NCBI RefSeq assembly: GCF_024105635.1
Contig: NZ_WYDQ01000001.1
Span: 62,001-126,000, forward strand
DNA: 64,000 nucleotides
Source: Oceanicola sp. 502str15
GTDB lineage: Bacteria > Pseudomonadota > Alphaproteobacteria > Rhodobacterales > Rhodobacteraceae
Reading direction: 5' to 3'
The position numbers and the translations under genes were made by a program. The notes below the pieces were generated by a model, which was given only the letters and a program-made list of their open reading frames with translations, was not told the origin of the DNA and ran no database searches. Shown here piece after piece: positions 45,289-53,566 of the stretch (positions within the stretch are counted from its first letter, which is position 1; every line of letters starts with the position of its first letter).

Positions 45289-47550
45289 TCAACCGCATTT
45301 GGAATGGCCGCAGGAGGCGCAGGTCATGCAGCCTTCGACCATCTGCATGGTGAACTGGCCGCAGGAGGGGCAGGACTTGCCGCGGGGCGCGCCGATGGAG
45401 ACCACTTCGGCCTGGGGGTCGGACTTGAGGCCCATGCCCTCGCCCGCGATGAAGCCGATGGCGATAAGGTGGCGCTCGATCACCCCGCCGATGGCGGCAA
45501 GGATCGAGGGCACGTATTTGCCCTGCATCCAGGCACCGCCGCGCGGGTCGAACACGGCCTTCAGCTCCTCGACCACGAAAGAGACATCTCCGCCGCGCCG
45601 GAACACGGCGGAGATCATCCGGGTGAGGGCGACCGTCCAGGCGAAGTGCTCCATGTTCTTGGAATTGATGAAGACCTCGAAGGGGCGGCGCTGGGAGCCG
45701 ACCACCACGTCGTTGATGGTGATGTAGATGGCGTGCTCGCTGTCGGGCCACTTGAGCTTGTAGGTGTTGCCTTCAAGCGCCTGGGGCCGGTCTAGCGGCT
45801 CGGAGATGTAGATCACCTCGCCATCCTGATCGGGTTTGGCTTCCTCCTCGGTCTTTTCGGAGACGGAAAGCACCGAGCCTGTCACGTCGTTCGGGCGATA
45901 GGTGGTGCAGCCCTTGCAGCCGGTTTCATAGGCTTGCAGGTAGATGTCCTTGAAGGACTCGAAGTCGATGTCTTCGGGGCAGTTGATGGTTTTGGAGATC
46001 GAGCTGTCGATCCATTTCTGCGCCGCCGCCTGCATCTTGACGTGCTCGGAGGGCGGCAGGGTCTGGGCGTTGGTGAAGTGGTCGGGGAGGGGGGCGTCTC
46101 CCTTCAGGTCGCGCCACATTTGCACTGCGTAATCAACCACTTCCTCTTCAATGCGGGAGCCGTCGGGCTGGAGCACCTTGCGGGTGTAGGCATAGGCGAA
46201 GACGGGCTCGATGCCGCTGGAGACGTTGCCGGCGTAGAGCGAGATGGTGCCGGTGGGGGCGATGGAGGTGACCAGCGCATTGCGGATGCCGTGGGCGCGG
46301 ATCGCCTCGCGCACGTCCTCGTCCATCGCCTGCATGGTGCCGGAGGCGAGGTAGGGCTCGGCGTCAAACAGGGGGAAGGGGCCTTTCTCCTTGGCCAGTT
46401 CGACGGAGGCGAGGTAGCTGGCGCGGGCGATGGCCTTGAGCCAGGCCTCGGTTTGCGCGGCGGCCTCGTCGGAGCCGTAGCGCAGGCCTGTCATCAGCAG
46501 CGCGTCGGCCAGCCCGGTGACGCCGAGGCCGATGCGGCGCTTGGCCTGGGCCTCGGCCTGCTGTGCCGGAAGGGGAAAGCGGGAGGCGTCGACCACGTTG
46601 TCCATCATCCGGATGGCGGTGGTGGTGAGCTTGGTGAGCGCGTCGATGTCGATTTTCGCGCCCGCCTCGAAAGGATCGGTGACCAGCTTGGCGAGGTTGA
46701 TCGAGCCGAGCAGGCAGGCGCCATAGGGCGGCAGGGGCTGCTCGCCGCAGGGGTTGGTGGCGGCGATCTGCTCGACGTAATTGAGGTTGTTCATCGCGTT
46801 GATGCGGTCGATGAAGATCACGCCCGGCTCGGCGTAATCGTAGGTGGAGCGCATGATGCGGTTCCAGAGGTCGCGGGCCTGAAGGGTGTGGAAGACCTTG
46901 CCGCCGAAGGTCAGCTCCCAGGGGCCATCGGCCTTGACGGCTTCCATGAAGGCATCGCTCACCAGCACCGAGAGGTTGAACATGCGCAGGCGCGCCGGGT
47001 CGGACTTGGCGGCGATGAAGGCCTCGATATCGGGGTGGTCGCAGCGCATGGTGGCCATCATCGCGCCGCGCCGGGAGCCGGCGGACATGATGGTGCGGCA
47101 CATCGCGTCCCAGACATCCATGAAGGAGAGAGGCCCGGAGGCATCGGCGGCCACGCCCGAGACGGCGGCGCCCTTGGGGCGGATGGTGGAGAAATCATAG
47201 CCGATGCCGCCGCCCTGCTGCATGGTCAGCGCGGCCTCCTTCAGCATGTCGAAGATGCCGCCCATCGAGTCGGGAACCGTGCCCATGACGAAGCAGTTGA
47301 ACAGGGTAACGGCGCGGGCGGTGCCTGCGCCTGCGAGGATGCGGCCAGCGGGGAGGTATTTGAAATCGGAGAGGGCTTCGTAGAATTCCTGCTCGCGTGC
47401 CGGGGCATCGGATTCGCCCTCGGCCAGCGCGCGGGCGACGCGGCGCCAGCTGTCCTCCACCGACTCGTCGATGGGCGTGCCATCTGCCTGTTTGAAACGG
47501 TATTTCATGTCCCAGATGGCTTCGGCGATCGGGGCGGTGAAGGCAGTCAT
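45289..47550 (-). CDS. nrdJ: adenosylcobalamin-dependent ribonucleotide reductase, class II
   Basis: Reduces ribonucleotides to deoxyribonucleotides using a cobalamin radical, so it works with or without oxygen. It has 753 residues from the ATG at 47550, chosen for AAGGA eight bases upstream. Motifs include ATNPCGEQPLPPYGACLLGS (finger loop with catalytic Cys and Glu), APTGTISLYAGNVSSGIEP and a long insertion typical of this subgroup. The C-terminal zinc-ribbon is CGQFTMQMVEGCMTCASCG. No riboswitch or nrdR box was seen upstream. Confidence 0.95.
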   Translation of the reverse strand: MTAFTAPIAEAIWDMKYRFKQADGTPIDESVEDSWRRVARALAEGESDAPAREQEFYEALSDFKYLPAGRILAGAGTARAVTLFNCFVMGTVPDSMGGIFDMLKEAALTMQQGGGIGYDFSTIRPKGAAVSGVAADASGPLSFMDVWDAMCRTIMSAGSRRGAMMATMRCDHPDIEAFIAAKSDPARLRMFNLSVLVSDAFMEAVKADGPWELTFGGKVFHTLQARDLWNRIMRSTYDYAEPGVIFIDRINAMNNLNYVEQIAATNPCGEQPLPPYGACLLGSINLAKLVTDPFEAGAKIDIDALTKLTTTAIRMMDNVVDASRFPLPAQQAEAQAKRRIGLGVTGLADALLMTGLRYGSDEAAAQTEAWLKAIARASYLASVELAKEKGPFPLFDAEPYLASGTMQAMDEDVREAIRAHGIRNALVTSIAPTGTISLYAGNVSSGIEPVFAYAYTRKVLQPDGSRIEEEVVDYAVQMWRDLKGDAPLPDHFTNAQTLPPSEHVKMQAAAQKWIDSSISKTINCPEDIDFESFKDIYLQAYETGCKGCTTYRPNDVTGSVLSVSEKTEEEAKPDQDGEVIYISEPLDRPQALEGNTYKLKWPDSEHAIYITINDVVVGSQRRPFEVFINSKNMEHFAWTVALTRMISAVFRRGGDVSFVVEELKAVFDPRGGAWMQGKYVPSILAAIGGVIERHLIAIGFIAGEGMGLKSDPQAEVVSIGAPRGKSCPSCGQFTMQMVEGCMTCASCGHSKCG

Positions 47551-47580
47551 GGCGGTGTCCTTGGCGCTGTGCGAGACCGG

Positions 47581-47608
47581 AGTGTAGCCCGCCACACCGG
47601 CAGGGCAA
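47581..47608 (-). promoter_or_regulatory. candidate nrdJ promoter
   Basis: On the minus strand TTGCCC (47603-47608) and TACACT (47581-47586) are separated by 16 bases, placing a start of transcription about 24 bases before the ATG, with the AAGGA ribosome site between. Confidence 0.35.
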
Positions 47609-47663
47609 AGGCAGGGCGCGGGGAATCTGGCAGAATCGGTGCAGGGAAATTACACTACCACAT

Positions 47664-48107
47664 ATGGGCGAACAGAAAAAGAACACCATACATCTTGTGA
47701 AGCTCTGCGTCGGCGTGGACTCGTTGGAGCAGCTTGAGGCATGGCGCGCGCAGCGGCGGCGCGAGAGTGGCGAGGCGACGTCGCGGCATGTGACGCGTAT
47801 GTGGCCGAAGCAGGAGGAGGCGCTGCTGAACGGCGGCTCGCTCTATTGGGTGATCAAGGGGGTGATTCAGGCGCGTCAGCGGGTGGTGCGGCTTGATGAA
47901 GTGATCGGCGGCGACGGGATTCGGCGCTGCGGGATCATTCTGGCGCCGGAGTTGATCCGCGTGGCCCCGGCGGTGCGCCGCCCGTTTCAGGGCTGGCGTT
48001 ACCTCAAGCCCGAAGACGCGCCGCCCGATCTGGCCGAACGGCGCGAAGGCGACACCGACCTGCCGCCCGAGCTGCGGGCGAAACTGGCGGATATCGGCAT
48101 CCTGTAA
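47664..48107 (+). CDS. DUF1489 family protein
   Basis: Protein of 147 residues of a conserved alphaproteobacterial family without known function: IHLVKLCVGVDSLEQLEAW, HVTRMWPK and SLYWVIKGVIQARQRV, followed by GWRYLKPEDAPPDL. It probably acts in the cytoplasm. It is divergent from nrdJ and convergent with the imuA-like gene. Confidence 0.88.
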   Translation: MGEQKKNTIHLVKLCVGVDSLEQLEAWRAQRRRESGEATSRHVTRMWPKQEEALLNGGSLYWVIKGVIQARQRVVRLDEVIGGDGIRRCGIILAPELIRVAPAVRRPFQGWRYLKPEDAPPDLAERREGDTDLPPELRAKLADIGIL

Positions 48108-48138
48108 CTCAGGCGCCTTGGCGCGGGCCGGGCAGGGC

Positions 48139-48765
48139 CTAGGCGCTTTGTTCCAGCGCGGGCAGCGGAGAGAGGGCAGGCGCGGCGCGGGGCGCGGACA
48201 GGGTGAAATGCCATGCGGCGGGGGGCGCCATCCGGGCCCGCAGCCGCTGCAGGTGCCAGCGGGTGAGGCCGGGGCCATGGGCGGGGGCGGCATGCCAGCG
48301 GCTTTCCACCCCCGGTGCCCCGCCTTCGCCGGGAGTGAGGATCAGCCCCAGCGGCGCGGTGCCCTCCGGCACCCCTGCGGCCAGATGCAGCCGCCGCACC
48401 GGCACCATGCCAGGGGGCGCGCCCAGCTCGGCCACCACCAGCGGGGATGCCCCCGACCGCAGCGCCTCCTCCATGCACCAGAGCACTTCGTCGGTCCGGC
48501 CCGCCTGCACCAGCAGCATCCGCCCCGGATCCACCCACTGGCTTATCCCCGCTCCGCAGAGGGCCGCCTGCTCGCTGGTGCGCGTGATCCAGATCAGGGA
48601 AGCCCCCGCCGCGCCGGAAAGCCGCCCGGCCACCGCGAGCGCCAGCCCCTGCCGTGACGGGCCGCAAAGCTCGTGCACCCGCCCTGTGGCCAGCGCAAAC
48701 TCTCCCGCCACCACGCAGGTACGGCGCGGGCGGTGGGGCATGTGGGAGAGCGGGTCACGGGGCAT
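48139..48765 (-). CDS. ImuA-like SOS protein
   Basis: RecA-related protein of about 208 residues resembling ImuA: VHELCGPSRQGLALAVAGRL (degenerate P-loop region), SLIWITRTSEQAALCGAG, DPGRMLLVQAGRTDEVLWCMEEALRSG and the RRLHLAAG segment. Normally ImuA acts with ImuB and DnaE2 in mutagenic DNA repair, but neither gene follows it here. A LexA site and promoter lie directly upstream. No ribosome site precedes the ATG at 48765, consistent with a leaderless transcript. Family assignment is by motif reading, so moderate. Confidence 0.65.
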   Translation of the reverse strand: MPRDPLSHMPHRPRRTCVVAGEFALATGRVHELCGPSRQGLALAVAGRLSGAAGASLIWITRTSEQAALCGAGISQWVDPGRMLLVQAGRTDEVLWCMEEALRSGASPLVVAELGAPPGMVPVRRLHLAAGVPEGTAPLGLILTPGEGGAPGVESRWHAAPAHGPGLTRWHLQRLRARMAPPAAWHFTLSAPRAAPALSPLPALEQSA

Positions 48766-48771
48766 GGCGCA

Positions 48772-48800
48772 AGCATATTGTTCATGCTTTGTTCTGTAAA
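48772..48800 (-). promoter_or_regulatory. SOS promoter of the imuA-like gene
   Basis: The minus strand reads TTTACA (48795-48800), 17 bases, TATGCT (48772-48777). The predicted transcription start coincides with the start codon at 48765. The spacer contains the LexA box. Confidence 0.6.
48780..48794. promoter_or_regulatory. LexA (SOS) box, alphaproteobacterial type
   Basis: GTTC-ATGCTTT-GTTC, an exact match to the GTTC-N7-GTTC direct repeat bound by LexA in alphaproteobacteria, placed between the -35 and -10 elements so that bound LexA would block polymerase. Confidence 0.8.
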
Positions 48801-48815
48801 CCTGCGCCGGGCCCT

Positions 48816-48842
48816 GTTCATTTTCTTGCTGCAAATATCTCC
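48816..48842 (-). repeat. dispersed motif, intergenic copy
   Basis: Plus strand GTTCATTTTCTTGCT then GCAAATATCTCC. It differs from the copy in xdhB by one base over 27. It lies just beyond the stop of the DUF1513 gene and upstream of the SOS promoter. Confidence 0.6.
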
Positions 48843-48850
48843 GGGAGCCT

Positions 48851-49939
48851 TCACACCCCGCGCACCGGCACGAGGTGATTGTCCCAGCTCGCCTCATGCC
48901 GGGCCAGCGGCACAGCCTCGCCGCCGCGAGACACCGAGAACAGACCGCCCATGCCGTCCGACGCCAAGAACCCATCGCCCAGCGGCGCAAGGCCGCAGAT
49001 GTCGGGGCGTTGCCAATGGGCCTCGAGCCGGGCGCTTTCGCTGCCGAACACCTGCACCTCGCCGCCGCGCGGAGAGGTGATTGCCACGCCGGCACCATCC
49101 CCCGAGAAGGCGACCGAGCCGGCATAGCCCTGCATCGCCATGGCCCGTGCCGGCGGTGCCTCGCAGAGCCGGAGCCCCGCGCTGGCCTTCCAGAGACCCA
49201 GCAGCGGCACCGGCTCCAACAGGTCGCCCTGCCATTGCATCGCGAAACCGGCCAGCCCGTCGGGGCGCAGGGCGAGGTGGCGGATGGAGTTGGACCGGAG
49301 TTCGGGCGGCAGTTCGGACACATCCAGCGGGCCGCTGTCGGGCGAGACGACGGCGAGGTTGGGTCGCATGGTGGCGAGGTTCAGCACCTCGCGCGCCCGG
49401 TCGGGGTGGGTTTGCAGCCCGCCGTTGGCGACCAGCAGGGAGGCGTCATCGGGCAGGGTCAGGATCTCATGCGGGCCGATGCCGCCGGAAGGCACCTCGC
49501 CGATGCGTTCGTAGCCCTCGTCGGGAGCCCAGAGGCCGATCACCCCGCGCCCGGCCTCATAGTCGTTTTCCGAGGTGGCCAGCACCTTGCCGCCGTGCAG
49601 GAAGGCGCCGTGGCCATAGAAGTGCCGCCCTTCGGGGGCGTCGAGCCGCGCGGTCTGGCGGCCAGAGGCGCAGTCGATCACCAGCGCGAAGCGGCCCGGG
49701 CGGCGGGCGAAGGCGACGGCTTCGGGGCGCGAGGGATGGGCCGCGGCGGCGTGGCCGCGATCAGGCAGCGGGAGGCGAAAGCGCTCGGCCCCGGCGGGGG
49801 AGAGGCCGCAGAGTGCATAGCTGCCATCGGGGGTGCGCGCGGCGGCGAGATAGGCGGGCGCACCGGCATCGGCCCATGAGGCGGAGGGCAGGGAGGCGGC
49901 GGCGGCGAGGCCGGCGAGGAAGTGGCGGCGGGGGAGCAT
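48851..49939 (-). CDS. DUF1513 periplasmic protein of the iron locus
   Basis: Exported protein of 362 residues. It begins MLPRRHFLAGLAAAASLPSA, a twin-arginine-like signal. The mature part appears to be a beta-propeller (repeating strands such as GHGAFLHGGKVLATSENDYE and GGIGPHEILTLPDDASLLVANGG) and matches the DUF1513 family. It regularly accompanies imelysin and di-heme genes in iron loci. Its biochemical role is not known. It is last in the minus-strand run, 24 bases after the second imelysin. Confidence 0.88.
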   Translation of the reverse strand: MLPRRHFLAGLAAAASLPSASWADAGAPAYLAAARTPDGSYALCGLSPAGAERFRLPLPDRGHAAAAHPSRPEAVAFARRPGRFALVIDCASGRQTARLDAPEGRHFYGHGAFLHGGKVLATSENDYEAGRGVIGLWAPDEGYERIGEVPSGGIGPHEILTLPDDASLLVANGGLQTHPDRAREVLNLATMRPNLAVVSPDSGPLDVSELPPELRSNSIRHLALRPDGLAGFAMQWQGDLLEPVPLLGLWKASAGLRLCEAPPARAMAMQGYAGSVAFSGDGAGVAITSPRGGEVQVFGSESARLEAHWQRPDICGLAPLGDGFLASDGMGGLFSVSRGGEAVPLARHEASWDNHLVPVRGV

Positions 49940-49963
49940 GGGGGTGTCTCCTGTGGTGTCGGA

Positions 49964-50947
49964 TCAGTCGCCGTCGAGCGCGTTGAAGCCCTGACCGACG
50001 TTCAGGTGATCGCCCACTTCGGCGGCGGCGGTTTCTTTCAGCAGGCCGAGGTAGGAGGTGAGGCTTTCGATCCCCATCCGGGCGGTTGGCTCGGCCACGC
50101 CTTCGAAGCGGGGTTCGTCGAGATCGGCAAGCCAGGCTTCGGCGTCATCGAAGAGGGCCTGGGACTCCGAGGCATGACCGTCTGCCAGCAGACGGGCGAA
50201 TTCTTCGAGCGCCGCCAGTGACAGCGCGAGGTTGCGCTGGCTTCGATCAGAACGCCAGGCCTCGGCGCGGGTGGGGCGGGGGCGCTCGAAGGAGCCCAGC
50301 GGGCGGGCGAGGCGGGCGTCGTCGTTGTATTCGATACCGGCGATGAGCGCGGTGAAGAGCGCCTGCGCGGCTTCGGAGGGGGCAAGGTAGGTGGCATTGC
50401 CGGCCTCGCCTGCAGTGCGCAGGGCTTGGGCGGCGGCGGGCCAGCCCTCGTTCAGCGCACCGGCCTTGCTGGCGATGTCGTGGGCGATGGCCTGCACCAG
50501 CGCGCAGGAGTAGCTGCCGGCGGCGTAATCGGAGAAGGCCTCGTCATAGAGCATCCGCTCCAGCGCCATGAAGCCCTGCACCGCCACGGATTGCGCGGCA
50601 AAGCCGTCCGGCGTGGTGGTGGACGGGTCGGCGGCCCCGGTCAGCATGGAGAGCTGGCGGGCGGTGAAGCCCTTGGCGTCGGGCCAGAATTGCAGCGCCA
50701 GCGGGCCGCCGATCTCCTGCAGGGGGCCGAGGGCGAGGTGCTGAATGCCGATCCAGCCGTCGAAGGCCCCGTTATAGGCCGGTTTCAACGCCTCGGCGGT
50801 GCAATCGGCCTGCGCTGAGGTGTCGAGCGCGGTGGCGGCTTCGGCGAAGGCGGCGTGGCGGGGGAGGATGTGGCCCTCGATGGCCTCCGGCACGCCGGCG
50901 TGGAGCGGGGCGGCGAGGAGGAATGTGAGGGCGAAGAGGCTGCGCAT
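49964..50947 (-). CDS. imelysin family protein, second copy (divergent metal motif)
   Basis: Periplasmic protein of 327 residues with signal peptide (AAPLHA, about 17). It has the two-helix-bundle architecture of imelysin/M75 proteins: IEGHILPRHAAFAEAATAL at the start and YDEAFSDYAAGSYSCALVQAIAHDI in the second bundle. The GxHxxE metal motif of the family is altered: the matching place reads GIQHLALGP around His70 and lacks the Glu. It may bind metal differently or act as a partner of the first imelysin. It is downstream of the di-heme gene. Confidence 0.82.
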   Translation of the reverse strand: MRSLFALTFLLAAPLHAGVPEAIEGHILPRHAAFAEAATALDTSAQADCTAEALKPAYNGAFDGWIGIQHLALGPLQEIGGPLALQFWPDAKGFTARQLSMLTGAADPSTTTPDGFAAQSVAVQGFMALERMLYDEAFSDYAAGSYSCALVQAIAHDIASKAGALNEGWPAAAQALRTAGEAGNATYLAPSEAAQALFTALIAGIEYNDDARLARPLGSFERPRPTRAEAWRSDRSQRNLALSLAALEEFARLLADGHASESQALFDDAEAWLADLDEPRFEGVAEPTARMGIESLTSYLGLLKETAAAEVGDHLNVGQGFNALDGD

Positions 50948-51014
50948 GGCGAGTCCTTTCGAGGTCGGCGGGACAAGTCCCGCCCTACGCCTGACGGGGC
51001 CGGGGGGCAAGGGA

Positions 51015-52526
51015 TCAGAGGCTTTCGAGGTAGCGGAGCAGGGCGGCGCGGTCGGGCGGGGGCATGTCGACAACGGCGTCGCGCTGGGATTGCGCCTCGC
51101 CGCCGTGCCAGAGGATGGCTTCGAGGAGGTTTCTTGCGCGGCCATCGTGCAGAAGCTGCGTGTGGCCGGAGACCTGGCTTGTGAGGCCGATGCCCCAGAG
51201 CGGGGCGGTGCGCCATTCGCGCCCCGTGGCGCGGGCCTCGGGGCGGTGGTCGGCCAGGCCCTCGCCCATGTCGTGTAGCAGGAAGTCGGAATAGGGCCAG
51301 ATCAGCTGGAAGCTCTGTTCGGGCTGCTCGGGCAGGCGGTGGGTGACGAACTTGGGGGTGTGGCAGGCGATGCAGCCGGTTTCGTAGAACAGTTGCTTGC
51401 CGCGCAGCACCTGCGGATCCTCCGCCGCAACGCGGGCCGGGACGGCGAGGTTGCGGGAGTAGAATGTGACCAGGTCGAGCCCGTCATCGGCGATTTCGAA
51501 GCCGCGCGCATCCTGATCGCCGTGGGGGGCTTGCTGGCAGGCGGCCTGAGCGAGGGCGCAATCGCCAAAGCCGTCGGGGTGGAGGGGTGAGGAGATGCCG
51601 ATGTCACCGGCGAAGGCGGCTGCCGATTGTTCGCGGATGGTGGGCATTCCGGCCTTGAGGCCGAAGCGGCCCAGCATGGGTTTGTCGTATTCCAGCGACC
51701 AGACGATGTTGGCGCGGCCCGAGATGCCGTCGCCGTTGGTGTCGTCGGGGTCAGCATTTGCGAGGATGTCCGCCGCCGGGATCGCCTCGATCAGCCCGAG
51801 GCCGATCATTTGCGGCGCGACGCGGGGGGAGAGCATGGCGTCCGGCGCGAGCGGGCCCCAGCCGAGGTTTTCAGCCGTGTAGGTGGGGGCGCGGAGCGAG
51901 GCGGTTTCGCCGCCCGAGAGCGGCACCGGGATTTCCTCATAGGTGATGCCGAGGCGGTATTCGGCCGGGATGCCGGGCAGGGAGTGGTCCTGCATCTGGC
52001 CGCCGTAGGTGGGTTCGGGGAGGGTGGCGATGTAATCGGCGATCTCGTCGATCCCGTCCTTGGGGCCTCCGGGGACGGAGACGCGCAGGAACATGGTGGT
52101 GCCATCGTTCTCGCCCGACTCGGGCGGGTGACCGCGCCCGTCTTTGAGGTGGCAGCGCTGGCAGGAACGGGCGTTGTAGAGCGGGCCGAGACCGTCAGAC
52201 GCGAGGGTAGAGGAGGGGGCGGAGACCCAGAGCTTTCGGAACAGGCCGTTGCCCAGCTTGAAATCGAGTTCGCGGGCGAAGTCGATGTTGCCGGAGGGCT
52301 GGGAGAAGGCATCGGCATTGTCGCGACGGCGCACGGTGGCCGCGCCACCAGGGTTTTGCTCGAAGGCCTCGGGCGCGGTGAAGGCTGTGGCGGGGGCGGT
52401 GACAGCCGCGATGCGGGCGGCTTCGGCCTTGGTGCGCGGCGTCACGGCGAGATGGTCGTCGGTCAGGTTCTGCGCAGCGAGGGGGGCGGCCAGCAGCGTG
52501 AGGAGGAGGGAGAGGCGGAGGGGCAT
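51015..52526 (-). CDS. di-heme oxidoreductase-like protein (DUF1111)
   Basis: Exported cytochrome-like protein of 503 residues. The signal peptide ends about residue 18. Two covalent heme motifs are present, CQRCH at 122-126 and CIACH at 385-389, with LYNARSCQRCHLKDGRGHPPE typical of the DUF1111 thiol-oxidoreductase/peroxidase-like family. It probably acts in the periplasm in electron transfer tied to iron oxidation or reduction. It lies between bfr and the second imelysin. Confidence 0.9.
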   Translation of the reverse strand: MPLRLSLLLTLLAAPLAAQNLTDDHLAVTPRTKAEAARIAAVTAPATAFTAPEAFEQNPGGAATVRRRDNADAFSQPSGNIDFARELDFKLGNGLFRKLWVSAPSSTLASDGLGPLYNARSCQRCHLKDGRGHPPESGENDGTTMFLRVSVPGGPKDGIDEIADYIATLPEPTYGGQMQDHSLPGIPAEYRLGITYEEIPVPLSGGETASLRAPTYTAENLGWGPLAPDAMLSPRVAPQMIGLGLIEAIPAADILANADPDDTNGDGISGRANIVWSLEYDKPMLGRFGLKAGMPTIREQSAAAFAGDIGISSPLHPDGFGDCALAQAACQQAPHGDQDARGFEIADDGLDLVTFYSRNLAVPARVAAEDPQVLRGKQLFYETGCIACHTPKFVTHRLPEQPEQSFQLIWPYSDFLLHDMGEGLADHRPEARATGREWRTAPLWGIGLTSQVSGHTQLLHDGRARNLLEAILWHGGEAQSQRDAVVDMPPPDRAALLRYLESL

Positions 52527-52635
52527 GGGCGGGCGCAGTCGGTTTGTGGGCGCACCCCCTTGGGGATGCGGGAAGGTGCTTCACGGGGGATACGCGCGAG
52601 GCCCCCGGATTATTCGGCTAGCGCCGTTTGCGGGT

Positions 52636-52704
52636 GTCATCCTCGGGCTCGACCCGAGGATCTCCGGTGGCGCGAGATCCCCGGGTCAGTCCCGGGGATG
52701 ACGG
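52636..52704. repeat. REP-like doublet
   Basis: Two palindromic units in inverted orientation: GTCATCCTCGGGCTCGACCC at 52636-52655 continuing GAGGATCTC, and GAGATCCCCGGGTCAGTCCC at 52674-52693 continuing GGGGATGAC. Stem bases differ between units in a compensated way (CCTCGGG/CCCGAGG against CCCCGGG/CCCGGGG). It fills most of the gap between bfr and the di-heme gene. Confidence 0.8.
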
Positions 52705-52722
52705 TGTTTTTTGCAGCCCGGG

Positions 52723-53208
52723 TTACTCGGCGTCGGCGGCGGTGGAGGCGTTGATCTGGGCGTAGTTCTGCTCGCCCACGCGGTCGTGCAGATCGAGCTG
52801 GGTTTCGAGGAAGTCGATGTGACCTTCCTCGTCGGTCATCAGCTCTTCAAACAGGTTCTTGGACACGTAATCGCCCACGCTTTCGCAGTGGTCGCGGGCT
52901 TCCTTGTAGAGCGTACGGGCCTCGTGCTCGGCGGCCAGATCGGCCTCGAGCATTTCCTTGGGAGTCTCGCCAATGCGCAGCGGGTCGAGCTTTTGCAGGT
53001 TGGGGTGGCCTTCAAGAAAGAGGATGCGGGTGATCAGCTTGTCGGCGTGGTGCATCTCTTCGATGCTTTCCTCGCGCGACTTGTCGGCAAGGCCCTTCAG
53101 GCCCATGTCGTCCTGCATCCGGTAGTGCAGCCAATACTGGCTGACGGCGGTCAGTTCCGACCGGAGTGCTGCGTTGAGGTATTCGATTACCTTTTCGTCG
53201 CCTTTCAT
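52723..53208 (-). CDS. bfr: bacterioferritin
   Basis: Iron-storage protein of 161 residues forming a 24-subunit shell. Ferroxidase ligands are visible at Glu18, Glu51 and His54, with further ligands in the [10 protein letters not shown] and [11 protein letters not shown] segments. The heme-binding Met52 is conserved ([10 protein letters not shown]). It is preceded by its electron-donor ferredoxin gene, overlapping by four bases. Confidence 0.96.
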   Translation of the reverse strand: MKGDEKVIEYLNAALRSELTAVSQYWLHYRMQDDMGLKGLADKSREESIEEMHHADKLITRILFLEGHPNLQKLDPLRIGETPKEMLEADLAAEHEARTLYKEARDHCESVGDYVSKNLFEELMTDEEGHIDFLETQLDLHDRVGEQNYAQINASTAADAE

Positions 53209-53450
53209 GCGCTCTTTCCTCTCCTGCGATGCGTTCTGAGGCCGCGCAACTCGGGCGGAACCTCCAGATTGGTATTAGCACGCATTGTGGAGAGAAACAG
53301 GGGCATACAGCCGCCGCAGTCGGCGCGTTTGCCAAGCGCGTGGTAGATCTTGCCGGGGGTGATGATCGTTTTCGGGTCGGCGGCGCGCATCCAGTCGATG
53401 GCGGCGTGGATATCGCGGTCGTTGATGCTTTGGCAGTGGCAGACGATCAT
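53205..53450 (-). CDS. bfd: bacterioferritin-associated ferredoxin
   Basis: 2Fe-2S protein of 81 residues that reduces stored iron in bacterioferritin for release. Ligands Cys4 and Cys6 (VCHCQ) and Cys45 and Cys48 (ADCGGC) match Bfd. It has an unusually long basic tail ([14 protein letters not shown]). The start gives the conserved MIVCHC. Overlap with bfr ensures co-production. Confidence 0.92.
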   Translation of the reverse strand: MIVCHCQSINDRDIHAAIDWMRAADPKTIITPGKIYHALGKRADCGGCMPLFLSTMRANTNLEVPPELRGLRTHRRRGKSA

Positions 53451-53487
53451 TTCGGCAGGCCCTTGGCTGGCTTCGGTCTTGGAGGGT

Positions 53488-53510
53488 CCGGGGCGCGGGG
53501 GGCGCCCCGG
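53488..53510. terminator. GC-rich hairpin after the first imelysin gene
   Basis: Perfect 9-base stem CCGGGGCGC/GCGCCCCGG with a G5 loop in the gap 53451-53566, downstream of the imelysin stop on the minus strand. There is no T-run, so it may be an attenuating or stabilising hairpin rather than a full terminator. Confidence 0.4.
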
Positions 53511-53566
53511 AGGGTGTTGAGGGTTTCAGGTGGGCGGTTTTGGCGCACCCGCCTGAGGGGCGCGGG

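Noticed and set aside
47551..47663. Cobalamin riboswitch before nrdJ
   Set aside because: The gap is too short and no B12-box-like sequence is visible.
47645..47670. NrdR-box-like ACACTACCACATAT before nrdJ
   Set aside because: It is not palindromic, only half matches the consensus, and no second box is found.
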